64,000 bases of DNA, from assembly GCA_947647735.1 (NCBI GenBank), contig CANSLJ010000009.1:1-64000 (forward strand). The letters are read 5' to 3'. Under the pieces are notes generated by a model. That model was given only the letters and a program-made list of their open reading frames with translations, did no database searches and was not told where the DNA came from. The position numbers and the translations under genes are program-made. The stretch comes from an uncultured bacterium (GTDB taxonomy: Bacteria > Bacillota > Clostridia > Lachnospirales > Lachnospiraceae). This document shows positions 8,509 through 18,082 of this stretch, one piece after another (the first letter of the stretch is position 1; each line of letters opens with the position of its first letter).

Positions 8509-9870
8509 TTATTTAATTGTGATCTCAGAATCTGTTACAAGCTGTGACAGCTCTTCCATACCATTTGCCAGGGCCTGCTCCAGTGTCATAGCGGAATCAT
8601 CCATGATCTGCTGCGCAACATCGTTACGAACGCTTACCACTTCGTTCTCCCATGTGGACGAATCAGCAACCTTCATAGCCTGCATGATATCCTGATAATA
8701 CAATGCGCCGACATCCTCGCCTGCAAAATACTCTTCATCCTCTCCCCTCTTGGTAAATTCCGTGTCATTCAGGAAAGTTTTATAGGGTGTGATATACCCT
8801 GCAGTATCACGGTTGTTTGCAGCGCCTTCCGGATCAGAAGTTGCCCACTGGATAAAATCAAATGCCGCTGCCTTCTGTGCATCCGAACTTGCCTTTGTAA
8901 CGCCGATCGCTGTTCCGCCGTGGCTGTAGCTTACCGGTGCCTTCATAATACCCCAGTTGCCGGATCCATCCGGATCGTTACCTTTGATGTAATAAGTGAT
9001 CGCCCAGTCAGGACAAGGATAGAAGATATGATCTCTTGCCGCATAGGTTGCGTTGCCTTCCGGTGTACCGTTCTGATAAGTATCAATAGCGCCTGCATCA
9101 CGCATGTCGATCAGTTTGGAGAATACATCTGTCATCTTCTCTGTATAGTTGATCGTATTATCTGTCTGTGTAGGTACTTCGGATGCCCAGTACAGCCATT
9201 CTGCCACTGCCTGTCCGGAATGGAACATGAATTTGCCGTCTGCCACTACATCTGCCGCCTTCTCCACATATGCGTCGTAGGAGGAGAAGATTTCAAACAG
9301 TTCGTCCGGATCGTCTGTTCCGAAATACTGTTTTGCCATATCTCTCTTGTAGGCGATACCGGAAGGAGCAACGTTCTCAAATACACCGATCACCTTTCCG
9401 TCAGATGTCGTTGCCTTTTTGATATAGATATCAGAATAGTCATCCGGATTCAGTCCCAGAGCTGTCAGGTCTTCCATGATATCCATCTTCTTCCAGTTTT
9501 CGATCAATGCATTATCCATCGGAACCAGCACGGGCAGTTCGGAGTTGGAAGCCAGAGCCTGCTGTGCCTTTGTCAGCATATCGCCCCACTCTGTTGCCAC
9601 CGGCTCAAAATGTACATTGGGATGTGTCTCGGAGTATGCTGCAAACATGGGATCATAGAAATTGGAATCCCAGCCCCAGTATGTGATGGTTACCTCTTCG
9701 CCGGATGCCTCTGTCGCTTCCGCCGGTGCTTCTGCCGCTTCTTCAGCAGGCGCTTCGCTCTCTTCCGCTGCAGGTGCTGCCGCATTATCATCGGAAGATG
9801 ATCCACAGCCTGCGAGCGCAGTCACTGCCATGCTTGCGACAAGTAATACGCTTAAAAATTTCTTTTTCAT
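8509..9870 (-). CDS. Extracellular sugar-binding lipoprotein of an ABC importer (family 1)
   Basis: 453 residues. Lipoprotein signal with LAGC box, lipidated Cys22, then an acidic Ala/Glu-rich linker (about 25-55) and a solute-binding domain beginning VTITYWGWDSNFYDPMF. This is the MalE/CUT1 class that captures oligosaccharides at the outer face of the membrane. The matching permeases are at 21330-23063, some 11 kb upstream at the head of the same run of genes; no ATPase is encoded, so a shared MsmX-type ATPase is expected. AGGAGG precedes the ATG. A TATAAT (9909-9914) upstream may give it an extra promoter. Confidence 0.92.
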   Translation of the reverse strand: MKKKFLSVLLVASMAVTALAGCGSSSDDNAAAPAAEESEAPAEEAAEAPAEATEASGEEVTITYWGWDSNFYDPMFAAYSETHPNVHFEPVATEWGDMLTKAQQALASNSELPVLVPMDNALIENWKKMDIMEDLTALGLNPDDYSDIYIKKATTSDGKVIGVFENVAPSGIAYKRDMAKQYFGTDDPDELFEIFSSYDAYVEKAADVVADGKFMFHSGQAVAEWLYWASEVPTQTDNTINYTEKMTDVFSKLIDMRDAGAIDTYQNGTPEGNATYAARDHIFYPCPDWAITYYIKGNDPDGSGNWGIMKAPVSYSHGGTAIGVTKASSDAQKAAAFDFIQWATSDPEGAANNRDTAGYITPYKTFLNDTEFTKRGEDEEYFAGEDVGALYYQDIMQAMKVADSSTWENEVVSVRNDVAQQIMDDSAMTLEQALANGMEELSQLVTDSEITIK

Positions 9871-9986
9871 AGAAACCTCCTGTTATTATAAATTTTTCTT
9901 ACAAGTTTATTATAAAATACCCTCCATGTCAGTATAAGATGGCATTTCACACCTTTTTTAAGAATTTCAAATATAAAGATGCTTTT

Positions 9987-10946
9987 TTAAACTGCATGGC
10001 ATTCCATTTTCCTGCGTGCTTCTTCCATCATCAGCATATGTGCCTGACATTCCACGGAAGTACCGGGGCGTGTAAAATCCGGGCTGCTGCTGGCATCCAT
10101 TATCAGCCCCTGCGCTGTCACCCTTTTCCAGAGTGCCTGCCGTATCCGTTCTGCTGTCTCCAAAAGGCTTCGAGGGAGTATCCCCGCCGGTTCCAGCAGG
10201 TAGATCACATAGGCAAGCATTGCTGAACTTTCGGACTCCTGAAAGCTCTCTTTATCGTCCAGCACATCATGCAAAAGATATGTCTCATCCAGCATTTCCA
10301 CCATCTTATAGAGCAGCCGGAGTATTTCCTGCATGATCTCCTCCGCTTCTGCCATCCCCGCTTCCCTTACAGCTCTGTACAGCCTTACCAGCCCTGTAAG
10401 TATCCAGCCGTTGCCGATCCCCCAGAGCACCCGCCTTGTATACGACTGCCTTTCCTCGTTCCACATATGAAAATACAGACCGCTTTTTTCATCATAAAGA
10501 CGCCTGCGTATCCCGTTCATCTGAGAAATTCCTTCCTTCTCGTGCCCTGTCAGCGCCAGCGCCCAGGGCAGATAGGCTGCGGAATCCGCCCAGATATCCG
10601 TCGTATCGATCATATGGTACAGTGTGCCGTCTCCGGCATGTCTGGCATCCTTTAAAAAGAAATCAATATTTTTTCGCACCGCTTCTTTATACTTCTCATT
10701 TCCGGTTTTCTCTGCTATTTCATAAACCGCCGGTACACAAAACGCACTGTCCGTTACTGCTGGTGTGTTTTCCACATTGCACAATCGTCCGTCACCGCTC
10801 TGCCGAAGTACAATATCATGCACCATCAGCGCTGCTTCCTCCATATGCCCAAGCTCTACCAGTGCCTGCGCTGCCACCCCCTGTTCCCAGCACTGTCTTG
10901 TCATACACAACATGGCTCTCTCCACCTGCTTTTCCCGCTTATCCAT
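9987..10946 (-). CDS. GH105/GH88 unsaturated glucuronyl/rhamnogalacturonyl hydrolase
   Basis: 319 residues forming an alpha/alpha barrel. The segments DTTDIWADSAAYLPWALA and RRVLWGIGNGWILTGL carry the conserved Asp and the WGxGNGW signature of the YteR/GH105-GH88 superfamily. These enzymes hydrate the double bond left by pectin lyases and so free the terminal unsaturated uronic acid. No signal peptide, thus cytoplasmic on imported di- or oligosaccharides. It lies 26 bp after the GH112 gene. YteR-type rhamnogalacturonan cleavage fits the neighbours; GH88 activity on glycosaminoglycans is the alternative. Confidence 0.85.
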   Translation of the reverse strand: MDKREKQVERAMLCMTRQCWEQGVAAQALVELGHMEEAALMVHDIVLRQSGDGRLCNVENTPAVTDSAFCVPAVYEIAEKTGNEKYKEAVRKNIDFFLKDARHAGDGTLYHMIDTTDIWADSAAYLPWALALTGHEKEGISQMNGIRRRLYDEKSGLYFHMWNEERQSYTRRVLWGIGNGWILTGLVRLYRAVREAGMAEAEEIMQEILRLLYKMVEMLDETYLLHDVLDDKESFQESESSAMLAYVIYLLEPAGILPRSLLETAERIRQALWKRVTAQGLIMDASSSPDFTRPGTSVECQAHMLMMEEARRKMECHAV

Positions 10947-10972
10947 ATCCGGCTGTCCTCTCTTTTCTCCTT

Positions 10973-13126
10973 TTATGATATAAATTCCACGCCATAGGGT
11001 TTCAGCGTACAGTCCGCCGTCCCGTTTTCTGTTTTGACCTTACAATTCTGCATCGCATCAGAATTGTTGATCACCACCAGTTTTCTGCTTGCCGGATACC
11101 ATGCGCATTCCGTATAAATATTATCCGTCAGATAATTCTGCTCTACGTCTTCGCCGCTGCCTGCAAGGATCAGGTTTAACAGCATCCGGTTATTTGCCGC
11201 TCCTCTTTCAAATGAAGCAAGGTAGATTCCCATACCTTCCCCGAACGGATGCATTACCACGGCAGGTGTGCCCTCCTCTTCCAACAAGACCTCCGACTGA
11301 TCATCGATCAGATATCTGTCTGCTCTCACGGAAACTTTCGTTCCCACAGGCAGCAGCTTCATAAGTTCTTCCCTTTTTGTCTGTTCCACTTTCCATTTTC
11401 CGTGGCAGATCCGGGTGCCTGTATCCTCATCCACCCCCAGCACATGCGCCATACGGAACGCCGTATCATAGCCTGCTGCCATAGACGGTTCGTTTACCCC
11501 GATAAACACACCGCCCTTATGCACCCATGCCGTAAGAAGACTGACGATCTCTTCCTCTTTCCAGACGTCGCCGCCGCTCCAGGCACTGCCGGCGTAACCG
11601 GCGTTTATCACCACATCATATTTTTCAAGCACTCCCTGTCTGATGTCTTCAAAGTTAATAAAGCCCACCTCAAACGGCATCCCTGCCAGCGCTTCGTTGA
11701 TATGGATCAAATCATGCATATAAGTCTCATGAAAATGCCCTGACAGAGACCAGGATCGCAGGCTTCCCCAGAAATGCAGAACCGCCACCCTCGGTTTTAA
11801 ACATAAAGGACTTCCCTCTTTATGCAGGTCTTTGAGCAGTTTAAACTCGTCCGATATCTCTTCTATATAGTCCACAAACTCCGGCTTCCTCGTCACAAGA
11901 TGCAGATAGCCTCCAAGCCCCAGCCTCTCTATCGGCGCCCGCAGTATGGCGCGCCGGATCTCTTTCCATATATTTTGTGCCTCCAGTTTCGGATTCCCGT
12001 TCTCCAGAAAAGAGGGGGAACCATCCACCCCCACCGGAAACAGATAAGGATGCAGCCTGAGTTCATGGGTTTTCGTCTTTACTCCGCTGGCAAGCCTTGA
12101 TTCAAAAGCGGAAAATACCGCCTTGATGATCCCGTCAAAGCCAAACTCCTCAAACCGCTCCCCGTAAGGCTCCACGCCAACCCAGCTGTCATCATAAAAC
12201 ACATAAGCATCCTTGCCGTAATCATGTACCATATCGATCAGCTTTTTTCCGAACGTGATGACAAAATCATTGATAAAAGCCATCCAGTCCTTTTTTCTGT
12301 CGTCACAGGGCATATGCGTCACATGCAGTTCTCCCTTATTGATGAAATCCTCCGCTGTCAGACTATAACCGTATTTTTCGGCAAAAAGATCCAGTGCCAG
12401 AGGGCTCACTGTAAAGTCATAGGATGCCCAGTCCGTGAACAGATTTCTGTTCTTTTCACTGCTGCCCCAGATCCAGACAAAGTTATAGAACATAGAAGTA
12501 AAACGCACCACATTGGTATCAGGATGGGTTTCACACCAGTTCTTCATCCACTCTAAAAGATACTCCTGTGTCTCCGGGTAGATCGGATCGATCGGCATCA
12601 GATGTTCCTTGTCCCAGTGATTGGTTATATGGTTATACATGGAGATCTCTTCCCAGATCCGGTATGCCATAAAGCTTACGGTGTACTTATGCCAGGGTGT
12701 GATACCACTCAGGCGGACGCTTCCGCTCTCCTTTTCATAACTCCAGCAGCTTTTATCCAGCTCCGTATTCGTCGTCCTGTCATATACCTGCCAGTACTTC
12801 TGAGAACCTTCCGTATCATTTATCTCCATCTGTTCTTCAAAAAAATCCGCCATCAGCGGGATCACCAGTGTATCTTCCGATGCCACCCGGGGCGACGTCA
12901 CCAGAAAAGTCCCCTGCAGCTTATCCCTGTTACGCTTCGCCCATTCATTATGTCCGCGGATAATACAGATAGTGGAATAAATGCGATATCCCGCCTGCAG
13001 GATCTCATCGGACAACGCCGTTCCGTCACTGTCACGGATCACATCCGCCCCCCATTTTTCCGCCAGCTCCAATGTCAATGCCTCATAACCGGCTTCGCCC
13101 GGCAATGTAAAACCATTATTTTTCAT
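10973..13126 (-). CDS. GH112 beta-galactoside phosphorylase, probably D-galactosyl-(beta1-4)-L-rhamnose phosphorylase
   Basis: 717 residues from ATG 13126. AAGGAGG stands 6 nt before it; an ATG 18 nt further up overlaps the GH1 stop and contains this site. GH112 features: NGFTLPGEAGYEALTLELAE, WGADVIRDSDGT near the N-terminus, YTVSFMAYRIWEEISMYNH, FYDDSWVGVEPYG. Family members split galactosyl-HexNAc or galactosyl-rhamnose with phosphate to galactose 1-phosphate. From memory the sequence is closer to the Clostridium phytofermentans galactosyl-rhamnose enzyme than to the bifidobacterial lacto-N-biose enzyme, and GH105 beside it supports pectin use. No signal peptide. Substrate assignment is inferred. 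Confidence 0.85.
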   Translation of the reverse strand: MKNNGFTLPGEAGYEALTLELAEKWGADVIRDSDGTALSDEILQAGYRIYSTICIIRGHNEWAKRNRDKLQGTFLVTSPRVASEDTLVIPLMADFFEEQMEINDTEGSQKYWQVYDRTTNTELDKSCWSYEKESGSVRLSGITPWHKYTVSFMAYRIWEEISMYNHITNHWDKEHLMPIDPIYPETQEYLLEWMKNWCETHPDTNVVRFTSMFYNFVWIWGSSEKNRNLFTDWASYDFTVSPLALDLFAEKYGYSLTAEDFINKGELHVTHMPCDDRKKDWMAFINDFVITFGKKLIDMVHDYGKDAYVFYDDSWVGVEPYGERFEEFGFDGIIKAVFSAFESRLASGVKTKTHELRLHPYLFPVGVDGSPSFLENGNPKLEAQNIWKEIRRAILRAPIERLGLGGYLHLVTRKPEFVDYIEEISDEFKLLKDLHKEGSPLCLKPRVAVLHFWGSLRSWSLSGHFHETYMHDLIHINEALAGMPFEVGFINFEDIRQGVLEKYDVVINAGYAGSAWSGGDVWKEEEIVSLLTAWVHKGGVFIGVNEPSMAAGYDTAFRMAHVLGVDEDTGTRICHGKWKVEQTKREELMKLLPVGTKVSVRADRYLIDDQSEVLLEEEGTPAVVMHPFGEGMGIYLASFERGAANNRMLLNLILAGSGEDVEQNYLTDNIYTECAWYPASRKLVVINNSDAMQNCKVKTENGTADCTLKPYGVEFIS

Positions 13127-13140
13127 CCTCGTCCTCCTTA

Positions 13141-14502
13141 TCATCCCATCTTATCTTCATCTGTCAGCCCGTTCCCGCTGACAACTTTTCCGTACCAGTA
13201 CCCGCTTTTTTTCACTGTCCTGTCCAGAGTCCTCCGATCCACATGGATCAGGCCGAAAGAATTCTGATAGCCTGTCGACCATTCAAAATTATCCAGAAGA
13301 GACCATACATAATATCCTGCCAGGTCTGCTCCCTGCTCTATCGCTTTATGGCAGGCTTTGATATGGCGTTTTAAATAGTCGATCCTGCGGTCATCATTTA
13401 TATTCCCATCCTCTTCTATCACATCTGCAAAACTCGCGCCGTTCTCGGTAACGATCAGCCGGGGCTGCCCATATTCCCTGTGAATACGCATCAGGAGCCG
13501 TGTTAATCCCTCTTCTACGATCGCCCACCCGTATGCTGTTATCGGATAGTCCTTCGTCGTCGTGTCAAAATAAAGGGGCCATCTGCCTTCGCATTTTTTC
13601 GCAAACTCTACATAATAATAGTTGATCCCCAGAAAATCTATGGATTGTGATATCAGTTCCATATCTCCCTCCCGGACTGCAGGCATCACCACCTGATGTC
13701 CGGTATACCATTCGATCATATCTTCCGGATAAGTCCCTTTAAACAGAGGATCCAAAAACCAGCGATTGGAAAATCCATCGTCAATGCGTGCCGCCTCCCT
13801 GTCTTCCTCCTTCTCTGAAGCCGGATCTTTGGGGCACAGATTCAGCACGATACCAATCTCCCCGCGGTACTGCTTGTCCCGAAACAGGCGCACCACGCTG
13901 CCGTGTGCGCACAGCATATGATGGACCGTCTGCAGTGCCGCCGAAAAATCCCGGAGCCCGGGGGCAAAATCTCCCCAGTAATGCCCGTTAAAGGCACATA
14001 CCCAGGGTTCATTGATCGTGATCCACTTATCCACCCTTCCCTCGAAGCGCTGTATCATCGTCTCACAAAATTCTGTAAAATACCGGATGGATTCCCGGTT
14101 CGTCCAGCCGCCTATATCCTGCAGCCACTGGGGCATATCCCAGTGGTATAACGTGATAACAGGCTTGATCTGATACTTTTCCAGTTCTTCGATCACCTTC
14201 TCATAAAATGCCATTCCCTTTTCGTTGACCTTATCCGGTCCGTCCGGGTATATCCTTGCCCATCCGATAGAAAAGCGGAAAACGGGAATCCCCAATTTGT
14301 GGATCATCTCAATATCTTCCTGATACCGATGATAAAAATCACATGCCACATCCCCATCTGCATTTTCCGCGATGTTTCCCGGAATGTGACAGAATCTGTC
14401 CCATATATTTTCTCCCTTTCCGTCCTCTCTCCAGGCTCCTTCTATCTGATATGCCGCCGTCGCAACACCCCACTGAAAATCTTCTTTAAACTGATAATCC
14501 AC
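13141..14502 (-). CDS. GH1 beta-glucosidase/beta-glycosidase
   Basis: 453 residues, a complete GH1 barrel. Acid/base Glu165 in ITINEP, nucleophile Glu353 in IVTENG, aglycone/glycone motif NFEWSTGYQNSFGLIHVD. The NFEW form is that of glycosidases on free sugars; the Ser/Lys/Tyr set of 6-phospho-beta-glucosidases is absent, in keeping with ABC/GPH import rather than PTS. Cytoplasmic. Its stop is 14 nt from the start of the GH112 gene. Substrate could be beta-glucosides or beta-galactosides. Confidence 0.93.
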   Translation of the reverse strand: MDYQFKEDFQWGVATAAYQIEGAWREDGKGENIWDRFCHIPGNIAENADGDVACDFYHRYQEDIEMIHKLGIPVFRFSIGWARIYPDGPDKVNEKGMAFYEKVIEELEKYQIKPVITLYHWDMPQWLQDIGGWTNRESIRYFTEFCETMIQRFEGRVDKWITINEPWVCAFNGHYWGDFAPGLRDFSAALQTVHHMLCAHGSVVRLFRDKQYRGEIGIVLNLCPKDPASEKEEDREAARIDDGFSNRWFLDPLFKGTYPEDMIEWYTGHQVVMPAVREGDMELISQSIDFLGINYYYVEFAKKCEGRWPLYFDTTTKDYPITAYGWAIVEEGLTRLLMRIHREYGQPRLIVTENGASFADVIEEDGNINDDRRIDYLKRHIKACHKAIEQGADLAGYYVWSLLDNFEWSTGYQNSFGLIHVDRRTLDRTVKKSGYWYGKVVSGNGLTDEDKMG

Positions 14503-14535
14503 GTTTACAGCCTCTCCCCTTTGTCTGCTATATAT

Positions 14536-15867
14536 TTACTCTATATTCTGTTTTTCCCTCAGTTCTCCGGATACCGTCTCATACACTTCATCCAGTCCGT
14601 AATATCGCATCAACAAAATCACTGTCACTGCCAGGATCGCCGGTATGACAATATAGTTCATCCGTATGGCAAAAAGCGTAGTACTGCCTGCATCCCCTGA
14701 TGCCTGATATCCTCCCATCCGCATGATCAGTGGTCCGATAAGGCCCGACAGCGCTGGTCCCATCTTCATCAGAAAAGTAACGATCGCTGTCATCAGCCCC
14801 TGAGGCCTGCATCCATCCTGCCACTCTGTAAAATCGATCAGCTGCGGGATCATAACAAACACCATACTGGAAGCCACAGCCCAGCCGATACTGGTAAGCA
14901 CTGAACAAAAGATAAGTCCTGCCAGAGTCTTTTCCAGAAACCAGGTACCGATCAGAGAGATCACCACCAGGATATTTCCTGCGCACATAATGCGTTTCAT
15001 CCCGATCTTTCCTGCGATCCCCGGCATAAAAAAAGCCACTATCACACAGGCAAACGGCGTAAGTGTAAGCAGAAGAGAACTGATATTTTCATATCCCAGA
15101 CAATACTTTGCATAATAGAGCGTACTCTGGTTATGCATTGTCATATAAAGCAGGCTGATAAACATAACGGCGCAGAATATCAGCCAGTGCCGGTTGCGGA
15201 GCGCCACTTTTCCGAAATCCCCGATCGGAAACTTTTCTCCCTGCTCCTCCTGTACCCTCTCCTTTGTCACGCCTGTGCAAAGCCACAACCCTGCCACTGC
15301 CAGAATACCGACGATCACCGCCATTATGGTGTATCCTGAAACCGCCGGCGTTTCCAGCCTTTGTACTGCCCTCAGCGTAAACATCGTCACCAGCATTCCT
15401 CCCAGATTTGCACCCGCGATCTTGAAAACATTGTACCGGATACGAACAGAATTATCTCTGCTGATCAGGGAAAGCATCGTGGAATAAGGTACATTCACCA
15501 GCGCATAAAATATGCTGTAAAGCACATACACTACAGCGCAGTAAACCCCTCTGGCAGAGCCCGCGGATGGCACATAAAACAAAAGTCCCAGCATCAGTCC
15601 CAGGGGCAGGGAGCAAAACAGCAGATAGGGCCTGCACTTTCCCAGGCGGGTTTTTGTCCGGTCCACCAGTCCTCCCACCAGCACACTGCAGACGGCATCT
15701 GCTGTTCTGCCGATCAGCATCACCATACTGATCACCGCCAGATCGATCCGTTCCACATCCGTATAAAAATAGAGAAGGTAAGTGGACACAAAAGTGAACA
15801 TACCGTTGACGGCGAAATCTCCCATACCATAGCTGATGCGCTGATATAATCTTGCCTCCTGTTTCAT
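14536..15867 (-). CDS. GPH-family sugar:cation symporter (MelB/XynB-like)
   Basis: 443 residues with about 12 hydrophobic helices. The N-terminal SYGMGDFAVNGMFTFVSTYL and the loop LVDRTKTRLGKCRPYLL are signatures of glycoside-pentoside-hexuronide symporters, which bring in oligosaccharides, pentosides or uronides with Na+ or H+. The start overlaps the stop of the aldo/keto reductase gene (ATGA). Together with the MalFG-type permeases it gives the locus two import routes. Confidence 0.92.
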   Translation of the reverse strand: MKQEARLYQRISYGMGDFAVNGMFTFVSTYLLYFYTDVERIDLAVISMVMLIGRTADAVCSVLVGGLVDRTKTRLGKCRPYLLFCSLPLGLMLGLLFYVPSAGSARGVYCAVVYVLYSIFYALVNVPYSTMLSLISRDNSVRIRYNVFKIAGANLGGMLVTMFTLRAVQRLETPAVSGYTIMAVIVGILAVAGLWLCTGVTKERVQEEQGEKFPIGDFGKVALRNRHWLIFCAVMFISLLYMTMHNQSTLYYAKYCLGYENISSLLLTLTPFACVIVAFFMPGIAGKIGMKRIMCAGNILVVISLIGTWFLEKTLAGLIFCSVLTSIGWAVASSMVFVMIPQLIDFTEWQDGCRPQGLMTAIVTFLMKMGPALSGLIGPLIMRMGGYQASGDAGSTTLFAIRMNYIVIPAILAVTVILLMRYYGLDEVYETVSGELREKQNIE

Positions 15868-16862
15868 CTGCCGCCCCTGCAGATCTCCTCGATCCGCTGC
15901 AGCTGCTGCTCTGTAAACGGTGCGCTCTCCAGCATTTTACAGTTTTCTACGATCTGTTCCGGCCTGGAAGCTCCGATGATCACACTGGTCACATCATCAT
16001 CTTTCAGATCCCATGCCAACGCCATCTGAGGCAGGGATTCTCCCCGTTCATCCGCCAGTTCATTTAATGCTCGGATCTGCCCCATGCGTTCCTCCGTGAT
16101 ATCGCTCTCTTTTAAGAATCTTCCGTCCGTACGGATACGGCTGTCAGCCGGAATGCCGTTTAAGTATTTTGTTGTCAGCATTCCCTGCGCCAGCGGTGAA
16201 AAGGCAATGATACCTATGCCATTTTCTCCGGCATAGCTCTTCACGCCATCCTCCTCGATGGTCCGGTCAAAAATGGAATATCTTCTCTGATTGATAATAA
16301 AAGGACAACGGAGATCTTTCAGGATAGCCGCCGCCTGCGCTGTGCTTTCCTTATCATAATTGGAGATGCCGGCATAAAGCGCCTTCCCGCTTTTCACCGC
16401 CTGATCCAGCGCCATCATGCTCTCTTCCAGAGGCGTTTCAGGATCTCTCCTGTGGTGATAAAAAATATCCACATAGTCCAGTTTCATTCTTTTAAGGCTC
16501 TGGTCCAGACTGGCAAGGAGGTGCTTTCTCGAGCCCCGGTCGCCGTAAGGTCCCTCCCACATATCATAACCTGCTTTTGTGCTGATCACGAGTTCATCCC
16601 GATAAGGTTTTAGATCATCCGCCACGATCCTGCCGAAATTCACCTCCGCGCTGCCGGGCGCCGGTCCGTAGTTATTCGCCAGATCAAAATGGGTGATCCC
16701 GAGATCGAAGGCGGTAAAACACATCTGCCTCATATTTTCATAATTTTCGGAACTGCCGAAATTATGCCAGAGTCCCAGCGACAGGGCGGGCAGCATCAGC
16801 CCGCTCCTTCCGCATCTTCTGTACTTCATTGTCTCATATCGTTTCCCGCTTGCCTGATACAT
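15864..16862 (-). CDS. gpr: Aldo/keto reductase, L-glyceraldehyde 3-phosphate reductase (Gpr/YghZ) type
   Basis: 332 residues, (beta/alpha)8 NADPH-dependent reductase. The N-terminus up to RRCGRSGLMLPALSLGLWHN and the run THFDLANNYGPAPGSAE match the YghZ/Gpr family closely. Catalytic tetrad: Asp and Tyr in FDLANNYG, Lys in VISTKAGYD, His in IFYHHRRD. Family members reduce aldehydes such as L-glyceraldehyde 3-phosphate or methylglyoxal. In this locus it could reduce an aldehyde released by the DeoC-type aldolase. AAGG lies 9 nt before the ATG. Confidence 0.88.
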   Translation of the reverse strand: MYQASGKRYETMKYRRCGRSGLMLPALSLGLWHNFGSSENYENMRQMCFTAFDLGITHFDLANNYGPAPGSAEVNFGRIVADDLKPYRDELVISTKAGYDMWEGPYGDRGSRKHLLASLDQSLKRMKLDYVDIFYHHRRDPETPLEESMMALDQAVKSGKALYAGISNYDKESTAQAAAILKDLRCPFIINQRRYSIFDRTIEEDGVKSYAGENGIGIIAFSPLAQGMLTTKYLNGIPADSRIRTDGRFLKESDITEERMGQIRALNELADERGESLPQMALAWDLKDDDVTSVIIGASRPEQIVENCKMLESAPFTEQQLQRIEEICRGGR

Positions 16863-16930
16863 TCTGCATTACCTTCCGGTTTTTCACCGGCCTTTCTCTT
16901 TGCTGTTTATTCCGCCGTCCGTCAATATAA

Positions 16931-17965
16931 TTAAAATACAATGATTCCCTTCTTGCTGATCTGCCTCTTCTCCAATGCTTCAAAAGCACCCGGCACATCC
17001 TCAAACCTGAAATAATCAGAGATATAATCTTTCAGATCGATCGTTCCGTCCTTGATCCAGCCATAGATCTGCTCCGTGCAGGCTCCCTCCTCAGCCTTGG
17101 ATGGGAACTGCTGGAACTGCAGCGTCCAGTTATAGGGGGCATCCGACCAGTCGATCTCGGCGCTGTTCTTCGGAGATATCCCGTAACAGCAGATTTTTCC
17201 GCCATCCCTGATCAGCCCCATCCCCTGATTGATGATCGCTGTGATGCCCACCGCATCCAGCACATAGTCCACTCCCTCAGGACATATCCTGCGCACCTCT
17301 TCCCTTACATCACAGGAGGCATTGTTAAACACATGGTCCGCCCCTTTTTCCAACGCATCCGCCAGTTTTTCCTCCACCACATCAAAAGCGATCAGTTCTT
17401 CCACGCCCAGCAGCTTCAGGAATCGGATAAACGTCTGCCCCACAGGCCCGCACCCGAATACCGCCACTCTATCCCCCGCTTTGATCCCGAAGCGCTTAAT
17501 GCTGCTCAATACCTCCCGCAGGGTGATGATCATCGTGGAATCCACAGGATCGATATAGTCCGGCACGACAGTCTGGGCATAGGCGCACTCCGGCGATTCT
17601 CCCTCCGGATAGGCCGTCTCATCATGGACCACGCCATATTCACTGTAACCGCCCCAGCCGGAATTTAAGTCTCCATACAATTCTTTATCCGCATCCACAA
17701 AAGGGAGCAGTACGATATCACCCACATGGTACTTCGTCACAGCACTCCCCACTTCCACAACCTTTCCCACCGCCTCATGTCCCAGCATGATGGGATATAC
17801 CTCCTCAGGAAACCCCTTAAAAGAACGATGCACCAGCTTAGCATCCGTGCCATTGCAGATCCCGCAGCAGACCATCTTTACCAACGCCTGCTTTTCGTTT
17901 ATCTTTGGTACCGGAACCTCTCTGACCTCCAGATCCCCTGTCTTTGTCACTACTACTGTTTTCAT
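16931..17965 (-). CDS. Zinc-dependent medium-chain (sugar/polyol) dehydrogenase
   Basis: 344 residues from ATG 17965, where AAGGAG lies 7 nt upstream. Catalytic zinc ligands Cys37 (CCGICNGTD) and His63-Glu64 (LGHEAVG); NAD(P)-binding AVFGCGPVGQ. The four-Cys structural zinc cluster found in many relatives is not seen. Family members oxidise polyols, sugars or threonine, or reduce aldehydes. It follows the FGGY kinase gene and precedes the reductase gene, so it likely acts in the same pathway. Substrate unknown. Confidence 0.87.
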   Translation of the reverse strand: MKTVVVTKTGDLEVREVPVPKINEKQALVKMVCCGICNGTDAKLVHRSFKGFPEEVYPIMLGHEAVGKVVEVGSAVTKYHVGDIVLLPFVDADKELYGDLNSGWGGYSEYGVVHDETAYPEGESPECAYAQTVVPDYIDPVDSTMIITLREVLSSIKRFGIKAGDRVAVFGCGPVGQTFIRFLKLLGVEELIAFDVVEEKLADALEKGADHVFNNASCDVREEVRRICPEGVDYVLDAVGITAIINQGMGLIRDGGKICCYGISPKNSAEIDWSDAPYNWTLQFQQFPSKAEEGACTEQIYGWIKDGTIDLKDYISDYFRFEDVPGAFEALEKRQISKKGIIVF

Positions 17966-18082
17966 TTTCATGCTCCTTATATCTCTTATATGATACATGT
18001 CTTCTTCTCTTCTTCCATGCGGGACTGCCCGCACCCGGGATGCCTTTCCCTGTACGGACAGCCCCGGCTCTCTGCACCTGCG

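Noticed and set aside
8920-9801. A 293-codon open frame antisense to the sugar-binding lipoprotein gene
   Set aside because: Shadow frame with unusual Cys/Arg/His content; the opposite strand encodes a clear lipoprotein.
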